This document shows positions 1 through 5,746 of a stretch of 11,581 bases of DNA, piece after piece. Under the pieces are notes generated by a model. That model searched no databases and was not told the DNA's origin. It worked only from the letters and a program-made list of their open reading frames with translations. The translations under genes were made by a program, and so were the position numbers. Positions within the stretch are counted from its first letter, which is position 1; every line of letters begins with the position of its first letter. This DNA is from Rhodanobacter denitrificans (GTDB lineage: Bacteria; Pseudomonadota; Gammaproteobacteria; Xanthomonadales; Rhodanobacteraceae), in assembly GCA_003241385.1 (NCBI GenBank), contig QFPO01000029.1:1-11581 (forward strand), given 5' to 3'.

Positions 1-704
1 GCGGCGACCAAGGCCATCATCAGCTCGAACGACGCCACGCGATCGACGATGAGCGGGTCCAGATCCGCCGCGCGCAGCGCTCGTTCGACCTGCCGCGCGT
101 GGCCCTCGCACACCTGCGGGTCGCACAGCACCAGCGGGTAGCGCAGCAGTTCGTCGAGCGGGATGCGCGCCATAGCCGCCAGTTCGTGCCGGGCCGGCAC
201 GGCGACGACCAGCGGCTCGCTCCACGCCGGCTCGGCCAGAAGCCGCTCCCCGACCTCATCGGACTGCGCGAACCCGACGTCGTACAGATCGTCCTGCAGC
301 CCTTTGATCTGCTGTGCCAGCGGCACCTCGTACAGCCGAAAGTCCACATCAGGCTCTTCCTCGCGACAGCGCGCCAGCAACACCGGCAGCCGCGAGAGCG
401 TGATTCCGTCGGACAATGCGATGCGCAGTTGCGCCTCGCAGCCATTTGCGCCGGCGTGGGCGGCATCACGAGCTTGTTGGAACGCCGCGAAGACGCGCGG
501 GACGTGCTCGAGCAGCAGCGTGCCTGCGCGCGTCAGCCGCGTGCTGCGCGTCGTCCGCACGAACAACTGCACGCCGAGGTCTTCCTCCAGTTCCTTGATC
601 GTGCGCGAGAGCGGCGACTGCTCCATGTGCAGCCGCTCGGCGGCCCGAGCGAAGCTCAGTTCTTGAGCGACCGCGAAAAAGCAGCGCAGGTGGCGCAGTT
701 CCAT
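1..704 (-). CDS. LysR-family transcriptional regulator, C-terminus cut by window edge
   Basis: The reading frame starts at ATG 704 and stays open to position 1, giving 234 visible residues of a family usually near 300. The start MELRHLRCFFAVAQ is the classic LysR opening. The helix-turn-helix spans about residues 17-42 (SFARAAERLHMEQSPLSRTI). A linker helix and the first part of the periplasmic-binding-protein-like effector domain follow (QLRIALSDGITLSRLPVLLA, then PLVVAVPARHEL). Family members bind DNA as tetramers and respond to a small ligand, often controlling a divergent neighbour. Here the divergent neighbour is about 500 bases away and has its own paralogue pair. I see no specific tie to the lasso genes, and the ligand cannot be told. 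The family call is secure; the role is unknown. Confidence 0.93.
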   Translation of the reverse strand, partial: MELRHLRCFFAVAQELSFARAAERLHMEQSPLSRTIKELEEDLGVQLFVRTTRSTRLTRAGTLLLEHVPRVFAAFQQARDAAHAGANGCEAQLRIALSDGITLSRLPVLLARCREEEPDVDFRLYEVPLAQQIKGLQDDLYDVGFAQSDEVGERLLAEPAWSEPLVVAVPARHELAAMARIPLDELLRYPLVLCDPQVCEGHARQVERALRAADLDPLIVDRVASFELMMALVA

Positions 705-975
705 CGTCCAGCCTCCCGGTGGTCTGGATGCGGCCCGAAGCGTTCGCACAGTTCGCGCGTGCAGATCACAGAGCGCTCGCCCCGAGCGCATCGGTTCCCG
801 CGGGAGGGGCAAGCGGTGGCGCGTCAGCGCCGAGCGCGTTCGGAACCTTGGCAGCCAGTGTAGCGCCGTCCGATAGGGCCGTCAGTCGGGACGGTCCTCA
901 CGGATGCTCACGCGATCCACCGGCCGACCCGCGAGCGGCTTCGTACGAAAGGCAACGTCAGCGCGACGGTCCGGT

Positions 976-1018
976 GTGTAGGACTTTTCCTACACGGATT
1001 CGGGGCGTTCCCCTACGC
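976..1018. promoter_or_regulatory. Inverted repeat with extra half-site, regulator-binding candidate
   Basis: GTGTAGGA and TCCTACAC (976-983 and 988-995) form perfect 8-base arms around CTTT. A further copy of the right half-site, TTCCCCTAC at 1008-1016, lies 23 bases after TTTTCCTAC at 985-993, roughly two helical turns. The TAGGA/TCCTA symmetry resembles sites of NarL/FixJ-type response regulators such as the BvgA TTTCCTA heptads and RcsB boxes. That is a resemblance only, and no such regulator is in the window. It could also be a member of a dispersed intergenic repeat family. Confidence 0.45.
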
Positions 1019-1138
1019 ACCAGCGAGCCGCATGCTCGATGCCCGCCTCTTTTACGTGCCCGCACCTACGGCGTGTGCTGTAGCTCATGAGAGCCAGGTG
1101 CTCGCGGAGCGAGCGGCCGTGCAACGAAGCGCGGCACT

Positions 1139-1174
1139 GGAGGATGGACGCGGTATCCGTACGCCGCATCCTCC
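1139..1174 (+). promoter_or_regulatory. Inverted repeat/hairpin upstream of first GntR-like gene
   Basis: GGAGGATG at 1139-1146 is matched exactly by CATCCTCC at 1167-1174. The 20-base interior can pair further (CGG 1151-1153 with CCG 1164-1166) around a bulge. The element ends 27 bases before the start codon at 1202. It could be an operator for autoregulation or a 5' leader hairpin. It has no U-run, so it is unlikely to be a terminator. Confidence 0.35.
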
Positions 1175-1201
1175 GGTCACATCGTTGGCGAGGGGCCGGC
1201 G

Positions 1202-2020
1202 ATGGATGACGGCCAGCCCGCGAACGAGCGGGTGTACGAGCACATCCGGCAGGCCATGCGTGACGGGCATGTCTGGCCAGGCGCGGGCCTGGACACGGCG
1301 GCCATCGCGCGGGCGTTCAACACCACACCGACCGAGGTGCAGTGTGCGCTCCTGCGCCTCGTCGGCGCCGGCCTGCTCGTAGACGACCCCCGCTATCGGC
1401 TGCGCGCCTTCGTCTTCCGGCGCATCCGCAGGGCGCTGCAATGCGGTCGATACCGCCCGGCGGAACCTCTGGAGCCCACGGCGATGGCCCAGGCGTACGG
1501 CAGCGGCCGGAGCGTGATTCGGTTCGCGCTCTATCGCCTGCTCGGCGAGGAGGTGGTCGAGCTGGACGCCGCGCGCGCGTTTCGCGTGCCGCCGATCACC
1601 GAGGCCGTGCTGCTGGACCACTACGACTTCGCTCAGTGGTGCACCGATCGGGCGTGCAACCTGCTCGCGGTGCTGCCGAGAGAGCCGCCTTCGGCCACGA
1701 CCACGGTTACCGGGGTCAGCGAGGACACCGACCTGGCGACGCAAACGACGATCTTCTTCGAGCAGATGCCGCCGGCCGCCGGAAGCGTGCTGCCGGCCGA
1801 CATCGGGCGGATGAACTGCCTTCTCGGTCCGGTCCGCCCGGCGGAGTTTGCACTGATCCCCGACGCATCGGCGGAACTGTCGCAGTTGCAGGAAGCATGG
1901 CAGCAGCGCGACCTCAAGGCGTTGAAGGCAGCGCTGTCCAACTACCTGGCGCGCCGCAGGCGAATGGCGGCCGACGTCGTCGAGCTGCTGAGCACGACGC
2001 CGCCCGCATCCCGACGCTGA
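1202..2020 (+). CDS. GntR-like regulator with two tandem winged-helix domains
   Basis: This 272-residue protein starts at ATG 1202, with GAGGGG at 1190-1195 as ribosome-binding site. Residues about 8-68 (VYEHIRQAMRDGHVWPGAGL, then AAIARAFNTTPTEVQCALLR and LLVDDPRYRLR) follow the GntR winged-helix pattern. Residues about 70-130 repeat it (FVFRRIRRALQCGRYRPAEP, then AMAQAYGSGRSVIRFALYRL). The remainder (140-262) is helical, ending in LKALKAALSNYLARRRRMAAD, which resembles the last helices of FCD-type effector domains but is shorter and lacks obvious metal-binding histidines. The second half is recognisably similar to the next gene's product. Separated from that gene by 39 bases, it is probably co-transcribed with it and likely regulates the lasso operon downstream. 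Direct target and ligand are inferred, not shown. Confidence 0.8.
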   Translation: MDDGQPANERVYEHIRQAMRDGHVWPGAGLDTAAIARAFNTTPTEVQCALLRLVGAGLLVDDPRYRLRAFVFRRIRRALQCGRYRPAEPLEPTAMAQAYGSGRSVIRFALYRLLGEEVVELDAARAFRVPPITEAVLLDHYDFAQWCTDRACNLLAVLPREPPSATTTVTGVSEDTDLATQTTIFFEQMPPAAGSVLPADIGRMNCLLGPVRPAEFALIPDASAELSQLQEAWQQRDLKALKAALSNYLARRRRMAADVVELLSTTPPASRR

Positions 2021-2059
2021 CCGCTGCGCGTGGCGAGATGCCGTGGAGAGGAGCTACTG

Positions 2060-2698
2060 ATGGAAGCCAAGCACTCAAAGGTCGAGCAGATTTGTGATGC
2101 CATTCGGCTCGGCCTACAGAAGGGCCGCTATCGGCCGGGCATCCGCATCGATCCCGCGCCATTGACGCAGAAGTACCGCACGAGTCTGACGCCGGTCCGG
2201 TCCGCGTTCTACTGCCTTTGCTCCGATGGTGTACTGGAGGCTCATGGCCGAGCCGGCTACCGCGCTCCGCTGCCCACCGAAGTCAGCCTGCGCGGTCAGT
2301 ACAACTGGATGGAATTCCTGTTGATCCAGGCATGCAATCTCACACCGGCCGACAGCGAACCCGCCGGCGGACCGGCGTTCAATCGGCGCGGCGTGGATGC
2401 GGTCTTGCTGACCCGCCAACTGTTCGATGTGATCGCGTCAGGCACGCAGTGGCCTGATCTGAGCAGAGAGGCGCGGCTCGCGAGCGACCGGCTCGCGCCG
2501 GCACGGCATATCGAGCGACCGTTCTGCAAAGACGCACTCGAGGAACTGGCTGACATCAACCGGCTGTGGCTAAAGCGAGACCTCCCACGCCTTCGCCAGG
2601 CGTTGTTCGAGTACCACCAGCGCCGCAGAGAGCTGGTGCCCCGAATCGTCGCGGTGATGGCCCGTCACGCTGCGAAGCAGGACGGACCAAAGCAATGA
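2060..2698 (+). CDS. GntR-like transcriptional regulator, paralogue of preceding gene
   Basis: I chose ATG 2060 (212 residues) over the upstream in-frame ATG at 2030 because GAGAGGAG at 2046-2053 sits at the right spacing. A single winged-helix domain spans about residues 8-72 (VEQICDAIRLGLQKGRYRPG, then APLTQKYRTSLTPVRSAFYC). A helical C-terminal part follows, ending in LWLKRDLPRLRQALFEYHQR. It aligns with the second winged helix and tail of the upstream protein: CGRYRP/KGRYRP, WCTDRACNLL/FLLIQACNLT and the Arg-rich final helix. The pair may form a heteromeric repressor or activator. It ends 12 bases before the AT-rich control region of the precursor genes, which makes regulation of lasso biosynthesis the most economical role. 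The effector is unknown. Confidence 0.82.
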   Translation: MEAKHSKVEQICDAIRLGLQKGRYRPGIRIDPAPLTQKYRTSLTPVRSAFYCLCSDGVLEAHGRAGYRAPLPTEVSLRGQYNWMEFLLIQACNLTPADSEPAGGPAFNRRGVDAVLLTRQLFDVIASGTQWPDLSREARLASDRLAPARHIERPFCKDALEELADINRLWLKRDLPRLRQALFEYHQRRRELVPRIVAVMARHAAKQDGPKQ

Positions 2699-2757
2699 AC
2701 GCGCCACCCCGAATTTTTAGAAGTTTCAAGGCAATAAGTGTATCTCTCGAAATTTGT

Positions 2758-2770
2758 TAAGAATTTCTTA
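2758..2770. promoter_or_regulatory. Perfect 13-base inverted repeat, operator candidate
   Basis: TAAGAA and TTCTTA flank a single T. The site lies about 95 bases upstream of the first precursor start and between the two TCGAAATT direct repeats. Its short symmetric form suits a dimeric winged-helix regulator such as the two GntR-like proteins encoded just upstream, but the sequence is not a textbook GntR site. Confidence 0.35.
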
Positions 2771-2800
2771 GTGATTTTGTCGAAATTACGTGCAAATCAC
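2771..2800. promoter_or_regulatory. Spaced inverted repeat GTGATTT...AAATCAC, operator candidate
   Basis: Seven-base arms at 2771-2777 and 2794-2800 are separated by 16 bases and enclose the second TCGAAATT copy. Centre-to-centre spacing of the arms is 23 bases, about two helical turns, so a protein could contact both arms from one face. It might alternatively form a weak RNA hairpin if transcription starts upstream. Confidence 0.3.
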
Positions 2801-2825
2801 GAAAAGGAAGTTATCAAATAAATGC

Positions 2826-2841
2826 GCCATGCAGGCATGGC
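2826..2841 (+). promoter_or_regulatory. Palindrome in the 5' leader of the first precursor gene
   Basis: GCCATGC (2826-2832) and GCATGGC (2835-2841) are perfect 7-base arms with only AG between them, just 12 bases before the precursor's GGAG ribosome-binding site at 2854-2857. The compact symmetry favours a DNA operator at or near the transcription start over an RNA hairpin with a two-base loop. Role inferred from position only. Confidence 0.4.
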
Positions 2842-2863
2842 ACACCCCAAACAGGAGACCGAC

Positions 2864-3010
2864 ATGAAGACCAGCAAGAATGCCTCGCAGGTCGAGGCGA
2901 AGAATGCGGACCTCATCGTGCTCGGCGCGGCCAGCGTCGAAACGAAGGGCCCGAACGGCGTCATCGAGTTCGTCGGGCGGCAGTTGCTGCCCGGCATCTG
3001 CGAGGACTGA
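2864..3010 (+). CDS. Lasso peptide precursor A1
   Basis: A 48-residue precursor with a 28-residue leader ending ...VETK and a predicted 20-residue core. Thr at position -2 (T27) before core Gly1 (G29) is the conserved lasso leader signature, and L17-xxx-G21-x5-T27 fits the recognition spacing known for lasso leaders. The core begins GPNGVIE; Glu7 is the only acid at positions 7-9, so the isopeptide should join Gly1 to Glu7 in a seven-residue ring. The tail is FVGRQLLPGICED and includes one cysteine (core position 18). ATG 2864 was chosen because GGAG at 2854-2857 sits 6 bases ahead and the second precursor has the same layout. An in-frame ATG at 2822 would add 14 residues without such support. 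The tail pattern EFxGxxxxPGI recalls rhodanodin-type lasso peptides. Confidence 0.93.
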   Translation: MKTSKNASQVEAKNADLIVLGAASVETKGPNGVIEFVGRQLLPGICED

Positions 3011-3017
3011 TACCACG

Positions 3018-3039
3018 AGGCGCACCGAAAGGTGCGCCT
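3018..3039 (+). terminator. Stable hairpin after precursor A1
   Basis: GGCGCACC (3019-3026) pairs with GGTGCGCC (3031-3038) around a GAAA tetraloop; A3018-T3039 extends the stem to nine pairs. It starts 8 bases after the A1 stop codon. The following TTTCTC is a poor U-run, so partial termination or 3'-end protection of the precursor message is more likely than full termination. Such hairpins between precursor and enzyme genes are known in proteobacterial lasso operons and are thought to give excess precursor transcript. Confidence 0.7.
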
Positions 3040-3133
3040 TTCTCGACTATTCGGCGTCCTGCCTCTCTGTGGGGCGAGACGTTCAATCCCGACGCGGTTC
3101 GCCGCCATCTGCGGCGGATCAATGGAGACTGCA

Positions 3134-3280
3134 ATGGACACAGAATCGAAAGCCTCGCGCAGCGAGGCGGAGAACACCGACGTCATCATCCTCGGTGTCG
3201 CCAGCACCGATACCAAGGGACCCGGCGGCGTCATCGAGTTCATGGGACGGACCACCGTCCCGGGCATTTCCGCCGACTGA
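3134..3280 (+). CDS. Lasso peptide precursor A2
   Basis: A second 48-residue precursor, same leader (28) and core (20) lengths as A1. The leader ends STDTK with Thr at -2. The core begins GPGGVIE, again with Glu7 as the only acid at positions 7-9, so a seven-residue ring is predicted. The tail is FMGRTTVPGISAD. Thirteen of the 20 core positions are identical to A1. Differences fall at positions 3, 9, 12-14, 18 and 19, and Cys18 of A1 is Ser here. I chose ATG 3134 over the in-frame ATG 3122 because GGAG at 3124-3127 has the same 6-base spacing as in A1. The gene is followed by its own hairpin. A1 and A2 look like a tandem duplication whose loop and tail have diverged while ring residues are held. 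Confidence 0.92.
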   Translation: MDTESKASRSEAENTDVIILGVASTDTKGPGGVIEFMGRTTVPGISAD

Positions 3281-3286
3281 ACCAAC

Positions 3287-3310
3287 GGGACGCACCCTAG
3301 GGTGCGTCCC
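3287..3310 (+). terminator. Perfect palindromic hairpin after precursor A2
   Basis: GGGACGCACC (3287-3296) and GGTGCGTCCC (3301-3310) form a ten-pair stem around CTAG, and the whole 24-base element is an exact palindrome. It begins 7 bases after the A2 stop and ends 19 bases before the B start, with no U-run. The CGCACC/GGTGCG core is shared with the hairpin after A1. Likely an attenuator or message-stabilising element that separates precursor and enzyme expression. Confidence 0.7.
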
Positions 3311-3329
3311 TTGCTCTAGTGAGGACGTC

Positions 3330-4001
3330 GTGGCCTACGCGCTGCGCGAGAACCTGTCATTCTGCCGGACCGACGGACGCCTGATCTTCCTGGACACGCA
3401 GGCCGATCGGTACTTCTGCCTGCCGCCCACGGCGGAACAGAGTTTCATCGCACATATGGAACAAGGCGCCGACGGCGGCGTCGATGACCTGGTAGAGCGA
3501 AACATCCTGGTTGCGACGTCTTCGGCCGCCGACCGAGTGGCCGCGACGAAGCTAGCACCACCTTCGCGAAGTCCCGTTGAGCAGACCTCTCAAGACGCGT
3601 GCAATCCCGTCGAGGTGGCGCAGGTATTCGCGATGATCTGCTGGACTCAATGGCAGCTACGGTCGTGGCCGCTCCAGCGGATTCTCGACGGACTGATCGC
3701 CTACCGACGCAAGAAGCAGCCAGCGTCGCAGCCTGCCCTGGACGAAGACAACGAGCGATCGCTGGTGAGCGCCGCCAACGTGTTCAGGCGTGCTCGCCTC
3801 TACACACCGATCGAGACGTGCTGTCTTCTCGACTCGCTCGCGATGATGCGATTTCTTGCCAGGCGCCGCCTGTACGCGCGCCTCGTGTTCGGCGTCACAG
3901 GCGATCCTTTCGCCCCTCACTGCTGGGTCCAGGCCGGGGACATCGTGCTCAACGATACGGTCGGCCACGCCAACGCCCACACACCCATTCGAGTCATCTG
4001 A
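3330..4001 (+). CDS. Lasso peptide leader peptidase B with N-terminal leader-binding domain
   Basis: This is a 223-residue protein starting at GTG 3330, preceded by GAGG at 3321-3324; no other start with a suitable site lies in this frame. Residues 1-75 form the leader-binding domain (RRE, the B1 part), with the typical strand pair RLIFLDTQADRYFCLPP. Residues about 95-223 are the transglutaminase-like cysteine protease (B2). It has Cys165 in CLLDSLAM, His197 in PHCWVQ and Asp209 in VLND as the expected triad. The fused B1-B2 form is usual in proteobacteria. It would bind the A1/A2 leaders and cut after Thr-Lys in an ATP-dependent partnership with the synthetase. The stop codon overlaps the next start (TGATG), indicating translational coupling. 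Confidence 0.95.
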   Translation: MAYALRENLSFCRTDGRLIFLDTQADRYFCLPPTAEQSFIAHMEQGADGGVDDLVERNILVATSSAADRVAATKLAPPSRSPVEQTSQDACNPVEVAQVFAMICWTQWQLRSWPLQRILDGLIAYRRKKQPASQPALDEDNERSLVSAANVFRRARLYTPIETCCLLDSLAMMRFLARRRLYARLVFGVTGDPFAPHCWVQAGDIVLNDTVGHANAHTPIRVI

Positions 4002-5746
4002 TGACCTACCGCTACATCGCGCTCGTAGACGCAACCGGCCGATGGCGGCTTCCCAACGCCGAGCGTCTCGACGCCTCGCTGCGGAGATTGGGACTGCACC
4101 CAATGCTGGTCTCCGGTTCGGTCAAGGTGTTCGCTGCCGCGAGCACGAGCTGCCAACTGCTATCCGATGACTCCGTGGTGATCGGGCCGGTGTTCCCGCG
4201 AGACTCGTGGCGTCCAGGAATCGAGCCGACACGTCAGTCGGGCGCATTGGCTTGGCGGGAGACGTGCCAACAGCTGCTCGATCGCTACTGGGGCGACTAC
4301 CTGCTGATCCAAGCGGCATCGAACGGCACTGCCAGTGTCAACCTCATGCGGGACCCGTCGGGCGGAATGCCCTGCTATTACGCGATGTCCGAAGGCGTGG
4401 GCTTCGTCACGTCAGACATCTCGCTCGCGATCGAACTGGGGCTGTATCGTAGGCGGATTGACTGGGAATCCATTGCCCACTGTCTGTCCTATCCCCGCAT
4501 TAAGACCCGCGCGACCGCGCTGCGCGACGTATCGGAGCTGCTTCCGGGTTGTTCGCTGCACGTAGCACCGAGCACCGTCACCACGAACCAGGAATGGACG
4601 CCCTGGACCTTTGTGGCCAAAGGCCGTCGTTTTGCCGATCTGGACGATGCGGCCCTGGCGGTCCGTGGCGCCGTAACCTCGGTGGTTGCGGCATGGGCGA
4701 GCATCGACGACGCCATCCTGATGGAGCTGTCGGGCGGACTCGACTCATCGATCGTCGCAGCCTGCCTGGCGGGCGTCAACGAACGCGTGACCTGCTGCAA
4801 TGTCGTGGCACCGGTGCCGGGCGGAGACGAGCGGCAGTATGCGACCCAGTTGGCCGCTCGCCTGGGTCTGTCGCTTGAGACGGAGCACCTGAGCCTCGAC
4901 GCGGAATGCGTCGACTTCGATCAGCCCGCCAGCGCCGTCTCCCCGCGCATGGGGGTCTTGCAGCATGCGGTGGCTCAGGTCATGGAGTCTGTCGGACAGC
5001 GCAACGGCGCATCGAGCTATTACAGCGGCGGGGGCGGTGACACGGTCTTTTGCTATCTGACGGGCGCGACGCCCGCTGCGGACGCGGTCAGGGAGCGGGG
5101 CGTCCGCGCCGGCCTGGCAGCGATCAAGGACCTGACGACCCTGCATCAGTGCACGCTGTGGAAAGCCGCACGCTTGACGATGCGGAAGCTGGTTCGACCC
5201 GTACGCCCGCCCTCGACACCAGACACCTTGTTCCTCAATCCATCGGCCGCGATCACAGCAGTCGGCGAGCACCCCTGGTTCAATGCGCCCCGGGACGCCC
5301 TGGCCGGGGATCGCGAACGCATCTTCGATCTGGCCGGCAACCAGCTATTCCGAGACATCGTGTTCCGCGGCCAAAATCGGTCCATTCGCCTGCCGCTGCT
5401 TTCGCAGCCGGTGGTGGAGGCATGTCTTGCCGTACCATCGTGGATGTGGATTTCAGGTGGCCGAAACCGATCTGTGGCAAGAGCCGCTTTCGAGGACGTG
5501 CTGCCTCCCGATGTGCTCAACCGCAGGAGCAAAGGCACATTCGTCGCCTATTTGGGCGCGCTCTTCAGACGCAACAAGGATCAGATACGCACGCGGCTCC
5601 TCTCTGGGCAGCTGCGCGAGCAACGGTTTCTGGATGCCGACGCACTCAAGCGCTTCTTCGAGAGCGAACCGCCGCCGCGCGATCAGACCTTCACGCGCGT
5701 ACTCGCGCTCCTGACCGTCGAGAACTGGCTGCGCCACCAAGCCTAG
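4001..5746 (+). CDS. Lasso peptide macrolactam synthetase C (asparagine-synthetase-like)
   Basis: A 581-residue protein starting at ATG 4001, one base overlapping the B stop. The N-terminal third is the glutamine-amidotransferase-like fold without a Cys at position 2, so it is not a working glutaminase, as in other lasso cyclases. The ATP-pyrophosphatase domain carries the PPi loop SGGLDSS at residues 244-250 and the YSGGGGD segment at 341-347. Near the C-terminus is NRRSKGTF (507-514), the family's basic motif. It adenylates the side chain of core Glu7 and joins it to the freed Gly1 amine. It is encoded immediately after B and two precursors, with no exporter gene following. Its stop codon overlaps the convergent isopeptidase stop by CTAG at 5743-5746. 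Confidence 0.95.
   Translation: MTYRYIALVDATGRWRLPNAERLDASLRRLGLHPMLVSGSVKVFAAASTSCQLLSDDSVVIGPVFPRDSWRPGIEPTRQSGALAWRETCQQLLDRYWGDYLLIQAASNGTASVNLMRDPSGGMPCYYAMSEGVGFVTSDISLAIELGLYRRRIDWESIAHCLSYPRIKTRATALRDVSELLPGCSLHVAPSTVTTNQEWTPWTFVAKGRRFADLDDAALAVRGAVTSVVAAWASIDDAILMELSGGLDSSIVAACLAGVNERVTCCNVVAPVPGGDERQYATQLAARLGLSLETEHLSLDAECVDFDQPASAVSPRMGVLQHAVAQVMESVGQRNGASSYYSGGGGDTVFCYLTGATPAADAVRERGVRAGLAAIKDLTTLHQCTLWKAARLTMRKLVRPVRPPSTPDTLFLNPSAAITAVGEHPWFNAPRDALAGDRERIFDLAGNQLFRDIVFRGQNRSIRLPLLSQPVVEACLAVPSWMWISGGRNRSVARAAFEDVLPPDVLNRRSKGTFVAYLGALFRRNKDQIRTRLLSGQLREQRFLDADALKRFFESEPPPRDQTFTRVLALLTVENWLRHQA

Larger units (their letters stand above)
705..1201. other. Intergenic region between divergent regulator genes
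   Basis: About 500 bases separate the LysR start from the first GntR-like gene. Open frames here, for example the plus frame through 719-1090, have Arg/Ser/Pro-rich translations with no recognisable domain and no clear ribosome-binding site, so I call no gene. The region contains a 20-base inverted repeat at 976-995 with a related half-site about 23 bases on. It also contains a second inverted repeat at 1139-1174 just ahead of the first GntR-like gene. Promoters for both flanking genes must lie here, but I cannot place -35/-10 boxes with confidence. Confidence 0.6.
2711..2822 (+). promoter_or_regulatory. AT-rich control region of the lasso operon
   Basis: Counting bases, 32 of the 110 at 2711-2820 are G or C (29%), against very GC-rich genes on both sides. 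It contains the direct repeat TCGAAATT at 2747-2754 and 2780-2787 (33 bases apart, about three helical turns), the inverted repeat TAAGAA-T-TTCTTA at 2758-2770, and GTGATTT/AAATCAC at 2771-2777 and 2794-2800. The operon promoter and operators are most likely here. I could not settle a unique -35/-10 pair. Composition and repeats are seen; the promoter role is inferred from position upstream of the first precursor. Confidence 0.65.

Noticed and set aside
99..863. Plus-strand 254-residue open frame
   Set aside because: It is the antisense shadow of the LysR gene, whose minus-strand translation has a full helix-turn-helix and effector domain.
719..1090. Plus-strand 123-residue open frame in the left intergenic region
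   Set aside because: Composition is Arg/Ser/Pro/Ala-rich with no recognisable domain, no good ribosome-binding site, and it crosses the inverted repeat at 976-995.
2822..2863. Longer start for precursor A1 at ATG 2822
   Set aside because: AAGGAAG at 2804-2810 is 11 bases away, the extra 14 residues have no counterpart in A2, and the extension would include the palindrome. ATG 2864 matches A2 exactly in length and spacing.
2880..3329. Open frame running through the precursors into B
   Set aside because: It is an out-of-frame reading of A1 and A2 fused by chance to the B frame. The B domain begins only at GTG 3330, which has its own ribosome-binding site.
3599..4000. Open frame extending the synthetase upstream by 134 residues
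   Set aside because: It overlaps the conserved catalytic half of B in another frame. The family start MTYRYIAL at 4001 is coupled to the B stop.
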